Assembly (NCBI GenBank): GCA_903907995.1
Contig: CAIVQH010000037.1
Coordinates: forward strand, 1 to 64,000
Source: an uncultured Verrucomicrobiota bacterium
GTDB lineage: Bacteria > Verrucomicrobiota > Verrucomicrobiia > Limisphaerales > UBA9464
Direction: 5' to 3'
DNA length: 64,000 nt
Both the position numbers and the translations under genes were made by a program. The notes under the pieces were generated by a model. That model was not told where the DNA came from, made no database searches, and worked only from the letters and a program-made list of their open reading frames with translations. Numbering within the stretch: position 1 is the first letter of the stretch; every line of letters starts with the position of its first letter. Shown here piece after piece: positions 61,614-64,000 of this stretch.

Positions 61614-62726
61614 TCAGATAACCGATCGGTCAGCCGGCCCCGCCAGCTGTCCGGGAGGAACCAAGGTGGCCGGCAGACGGACGGTCACGGTGGTCAGCAC
61701 TCCAGGCTGCGAGCCGAACCGGATATCCCCGCCGTGGGCGCGCACGATCCATTGGGCGATGCTCAGTCCCAGACCACAGCCTTCCGTTTCGTGGTTGTGG
61801 CTCGCGTCACCGCGGAAGAACCGTTCAAACACGCGCGGCTGCAACTCCGGCGCCAGCCCGGGTCCGGTGTTGCTCAGGATCAGCTCCGCCGCACCCTGGT
61901 TCTGGCGCAGGGCAAAGCTCACTTCGCCCCCGACCGCACAATACTTCACGGCATTGTCGGCCAGGGTCAGGAGCAACTGGCGGAGGCGATGACGATCCCC
62001 GTTGACCATCGCCGGTTCGAGCGTCGTCAAGGCCACCCGCAGCTGGCGCGGTCGTCCCAACGTCTGGGCATCCTCAAAGCTGTCGCGGACCAGCTCGTCA
62101 AATCGCACGGGCTCGGACTTAAGCTGGATCTGACCGGCGTCGGCCTTGGTCAGCAAGGTCAGCCCGTCCACGATCTGGGTCAGGCGCTGGATCTCATCGA
62201 GCTGGCTGAACAGCCGCTCGCGCTGGGTTTCCGTGAGCTGCTCCTCGCGCAAGGCCGTTTCAAATTCACCGCGCAGGATGGTCAGCGGCGTCTTCAGCTC
62301 GTGGGAGGCGTGCAGCGTGAATTCGCGGATGTGCTGAAAGGAATGGTCCAGCCGGGCGGTCATGCCGTTGAACACTTCCGTCAGGCGGTCCAGTTCGTCA
62401 GCGCCGCCCCCGTGCGGGAGACGTTCGCCCAGATTGGATTCCGTGAGCCGGCCGGCGGCCTGGGTCAGCTGCGCGATGGGGGCCAGCGCCTGCCGTGTCA
62501 GCCACCAGCCACCACCCAAGGACAGCAGCAGAGCCGGCAGGCCGACGGTGATGAGAATGCGCGCCTCATCGCCCATTTCCTCGCGCGCCTGCTGCTCCGG
62601 GGGGACGGTTTCCTTCTCGGACAGCCGTTCCACCACCAGTTCATGGTAGGACAGGCCGGCGATGAGCAGCAGGGAAACGAAGAGCGCCGCCGCATACCAG
62701 AACGTGAGCCGCGCGCGGATGCTCAC
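61614..62726 (-). CDS. Sensor histidine kinase (CusS/CzcS-type)
   Basis: A 370-residue membrane kinase. Two membrane helices (about 8-26 and 55-74) flank a short periplasmic loop; a HAMP linker (LAPIAQLTQAAGRLTESNLG) follows. The H-box HASHELKTPLTILRGEFE carries the phospho-His; N-box TLADNAVKYC and G-boxes NTGPGLAPE and EGCGLGLSIAQWIVRAHGG are intact. Its ATG overlaps the regulator stop by four bases. With the adjacent RND pump gene it fits the heavy-metal CzcRS/CusRS layout, though the short loop shows no obvious metal site. Confidence 0.92.
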   Translation of the reverse strand: MSIRARLTFWYAAALFVSLLLIAGLSYHELVVERLSEKETVPPEQQAREEMGDEARILITVGLPALLLSLGGGWWLTRQALAPIAQLTQAAGRLTESNLGERLPHGGGADELDRLTEVFNGMTARLDHSFQHIREFTLHASHELKTPLTILRGEFETALREEQLTETQRERLFSQLDEIQRLTQIVDGLTLLTKADAGQIQLKSEPVRFDELVRDSFEDAQTLGRPRQLRVALTTLEPAMVNGDRHRLRQLLLTLADNAVKYCAVGGEVSFALRQNQGAAELILSNTGPGLAPELQPRVFERFFRGDASHNHETEGCGLGLSIAQWIVRAHGGDIRFGSQPGVLTTVTVRLPATLVPPGQLAGPADRSVI

Positions 62727-63397
62727 GACCGGATCTCCATCACGTAGCCCATGCCCCGGACGGTGTGGATCAGCTTGGGCTCGAAGTTTGTGTCCACCTT
62801 TTCCCGCAGCCGGCGCACATAGACATCCACCATGTTCGTGCCGGGGTCGAAGTCATAGTCCCAGACCTTTTCCAGGATGGTCATCCGTCCGCACAGGCGT
62901 CCCGGCGAACGCATGAGAAACTCCAGCAGCCGATATTCGCGTACCGCCAGCTCGATCGTCTGCCCGCCGCGCTGGGCCTTCCGGGTGATGGTGTCGAGCG
63001 TGAGGTCGGCGAGCTTGAGCACCACGTGGGAAGGCCCATGGGCGCGCCGTCCCAGGGCCCGGACCCGCGCGATCAGCTCGTCCAGTGCGAACGGCTTGGC
63101 GAGGTAATCGTCGGCGCCGGCGTTCAGCCCCTCGACGCGCTCGCTGACCTGTCCACGGGCGGACAGGAGCAGCACGGGAGTGGTGTTCCGGCTCTCGCGC
63201 AGTGCGCGCAGGACACTCAGGCCGTCGCGGCCCGGCAGCATGATGTCGAGCACGAGGGCGTCGAAAGGCGTCGCCGCCGCCAGCGCCAGGGCATCCTCAC
63301 CATTGTGGACCACGTCCACGGCAAAGCCCTCCGACAGCAGCGCCTTGCGGACGAAGGAAGCCGTCTTCCGTTCGTCTTCGACGATGAGCACGCGCAT
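62723..63397 (-). CDS. OmpR-family response regulator (CusR/CzcR-type)
   Basis: A 224-residue regulator starting MRVLIVEDERKTASFVRKAL, the CusR/CzcR-like opening. Receiver: acidic pocket ED, phospho-Asp in LVLDIMLPGRDG and Lys in LAKPFALDEL. DNA-binding winged helix: LTLDTITRKAQRGGQTIELA, REYRLLEFLMRSPGRL and VYVRRLREKVDTNFEPKLIH. It probably activates the RND operon upstream. The ATG at 63397 is chosen; an ATG at 63406 would add three residues. It is coupled to its sensor kinase by an ATGA overlap. Confidence 0.94.
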   Translation of the reverse strand: MRVLIVEDERKTASFVRKALLSEGFAVDVVHNGEDALALAAATPFDALVLDIMLPGRDGLSVLRALRESRNTTPVLLLSARGQVSERVEGLNAGADDYLAKPFALDELIARVRALGRRAHGPSHVVLKLADLTLDTITRKAQRGGQTIELAVREYRLLEFLMRSPGRLCGRMTILEKVWDYDFDPGTNMVDVYVRRLREKVDTNFEPKLIHTVRGMGYVMEIRS

Positions 63398-63415
63398 TGG
63401 GTCCATGTCGGTAAA

Positions 63416-64000
63416 CTAAATCGGGGTGGTTGCCGAATCCTTTTCCGCGAGACCAAACCGGCCAAAGCGCAGCGCCAGCGGCGGCAGCACCAACAGGTTC
63501 AGCACGGTCGAGCTGACCAGCCCACCGAGGATGACCAGCGCCATCGGGCCCTCGATCTCCCGGCCGGCCTCGTTGCCGCCGAGGGCGAGCGGCAGCAATC
63601 CGAGCGCGGTGACGAGGGCGGTCATCAGGATCGGCCCCAACCGTTCGCCGGCGCCGCGCAGGGCGGTCTCCAGGTTCCATGACTGTCCCTCGCGCGCCAC
63701 GAGATGCTCGTAATGCGCGATGAGCATGATCGAGTTGCGTGTGGTGATGCCAAAGAGCGTCACGAAGCCCACCAGCGCGCCCAGTGAAAGCAGCCGCTCG
63801 TGGAAAAAGACGGCCACCACGCCGCCGACGAGGGCAAAGGGCAGGTTCGCCAGCACCAGCAACAGGTTCCGCCAGTGCGCCAGCACAACGGACAGCAGCA
63901 GCAGGATGCCGACGCCCGCAAAGGCCGTGTGCAGCAGGAGTTCGTTCCGGGCGGCCCGGGCCTGTTCCGCCGCGCCGGTGAACACGGCATAGACCCCGGC
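63416..64000 (-). CDS. C-terminal part of an RND heavy-metal efflux transporter (CzcA/CusA-type)
   Basis: The frame is open from the right edge of the window to a stop at 63416, about 194 residues. It shows the last membrane helices of an HAE-RND/CzcA-like pump: HTAFAGVGILLLLSVVLAHW, NLPFALVGGVVAVFF, LGALVGFVTLFGITTRNSIM, LGPILMTALVTALGLLPLAL, EIEGPMALVILGGLVSSTVL and the end NLLVLPPLALRFGRFG. The signature GFVTLFGITTRNSI(M) is typical of CzcA. The start lies beyond the window. It precedes the two-component genes by 19 bp on the same strand. Confidence 0.9.
   Translation of the reverse strand, partial: AGVYAVFTGAAEQARAARNELLLHTAFAGVGILLLLSVVLAHWRNLLLVLANLPFALVGGVVAVFFHERLLSLGALVGFVTLFGITTRNSIMLIAHYEHLVAREGQSWNLETALRGAGERLGPILMTALVTALGLLPLALGGNEAGREIEGPMALVILGGLVSSTVLNLLVLPPLALRFGRFGLAEKDSATTPI

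Noticed and set aside
59377-61992. A very long open frame (about 870 codons) on the plus strand
   Set aside because: It runs antisense to the lamin-tail and kinase genes and has Arg/Gly/His-rich composition typical of GC-rich shadow frames; no domain is visible.
1-64000. tRNA or rRNA genes
   Set aside because: I looked through the larger gaps for cloverleaf-like patterns and conserved T-loop sequence and saw none; a covariance-model search (tRNAscan-SE, Infernal) would be decisive.

Overview
The window is GC-rich (visibly above 60% in genes) and densely coded. It looks like a chromosomal segment of a Verrucomicrobiota bacterium, possibly of the Pedosphaera/Limisphaera kind; that placement is inferred from gene content, not from a marker-gene search. 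Pointers are PEP-CTERM sorting tails on three secreted proteins, HAF-repeat proteins, a Tat-exported DUF1552 protein, a verrucomicrobial-style pseudopilin, CotH and lamin-tail proteins, weak Shine-Dalgarno signals, and many short-repeat islands. A Planctomycetota origin is the main alternative.

Layout. 0-4 kb: a hybrid sensor kinase and a membrane-anchored CotH-type kinase. 4-15.6 kb: a minus-strand sugar cluster built round L-rhamnose (isomerase rhaA, a CUT2-type ABC importer, mutarotase rhaM) plus a tagaturonate-epimerase-family enzyme and a Tm-1-like/UPF0261 protein, with a xylose isomerase diverging from rhaA. No rhamnulokinase or rhamnulose-phosphate aldolase gene is seen. 15.8-21.8 kb: a plus-strand operon for a MacAB/Lol-like exporter (ATPase, two FtsX-type permeases, lipoprotein, HlyD-type adaptor) ending in a secreted C45-like hydrolase. 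21.9-24.9 kb: a tight minus-strand operon of a membrane protein, a pseudopilin and an ABC-2 transporter. 25-32.5 kb: translation and growth genes (rpmI, rplT, pheS, pheT, pyrH, frr), with a toxin-antitoxin pair between pheS and pheT on the opposite strand. 32.8-38.3 kb: a sodium/solute symporter, a PEP-CTERM protein, apbE and a PfkB kinase. 38.3-44.5 kb: an MGH1-like glucosidase, a zinc-ribbon protein, murA and prmC. 44.5-48.3 kb: a gamma carbonic anhydrase, a HAD-Nudix fusion next to folB, and an M42 peptidase. 48.4-61.5 kb: secreted and surface proteins (two HAF/PEP-CTERM paralogues, DUF1552, an S8 protease, a giant Ig-like/haem-motif protein, a lamin-tail protein), with aroE, a prepilin peptidase and an IS630 remnant. 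61.6-64 kb: a two-component system and the end of an RND metal-efflux pump.

The most distinctive feature is the load of short repeats. At least seven places carry arrays with a 7-bp period but unrelated unit sequences (CGAGTTT, AGTAATC, TTGAAGT, AAAAAGG/AAAAATT, CATAATT and others), and one carries a 6-bp inverted array. They sit just after stop codons or just before genes, and one lies in frame inside pheT. A second class is larger palindromic REP/BIME-like elements (12.1, 34.7, 37.0, 45.2, 47.0 and 50.7 kb), one of which lies in frame inside the sugar ABC ATPase. The HAD-Nudix fusion beside folB is the best candidate for an undescribed enzyme function: it could supply the usually unassigned phosphate-removal steps of folate synthesis, although the HAD half lacks one usual acid residue.
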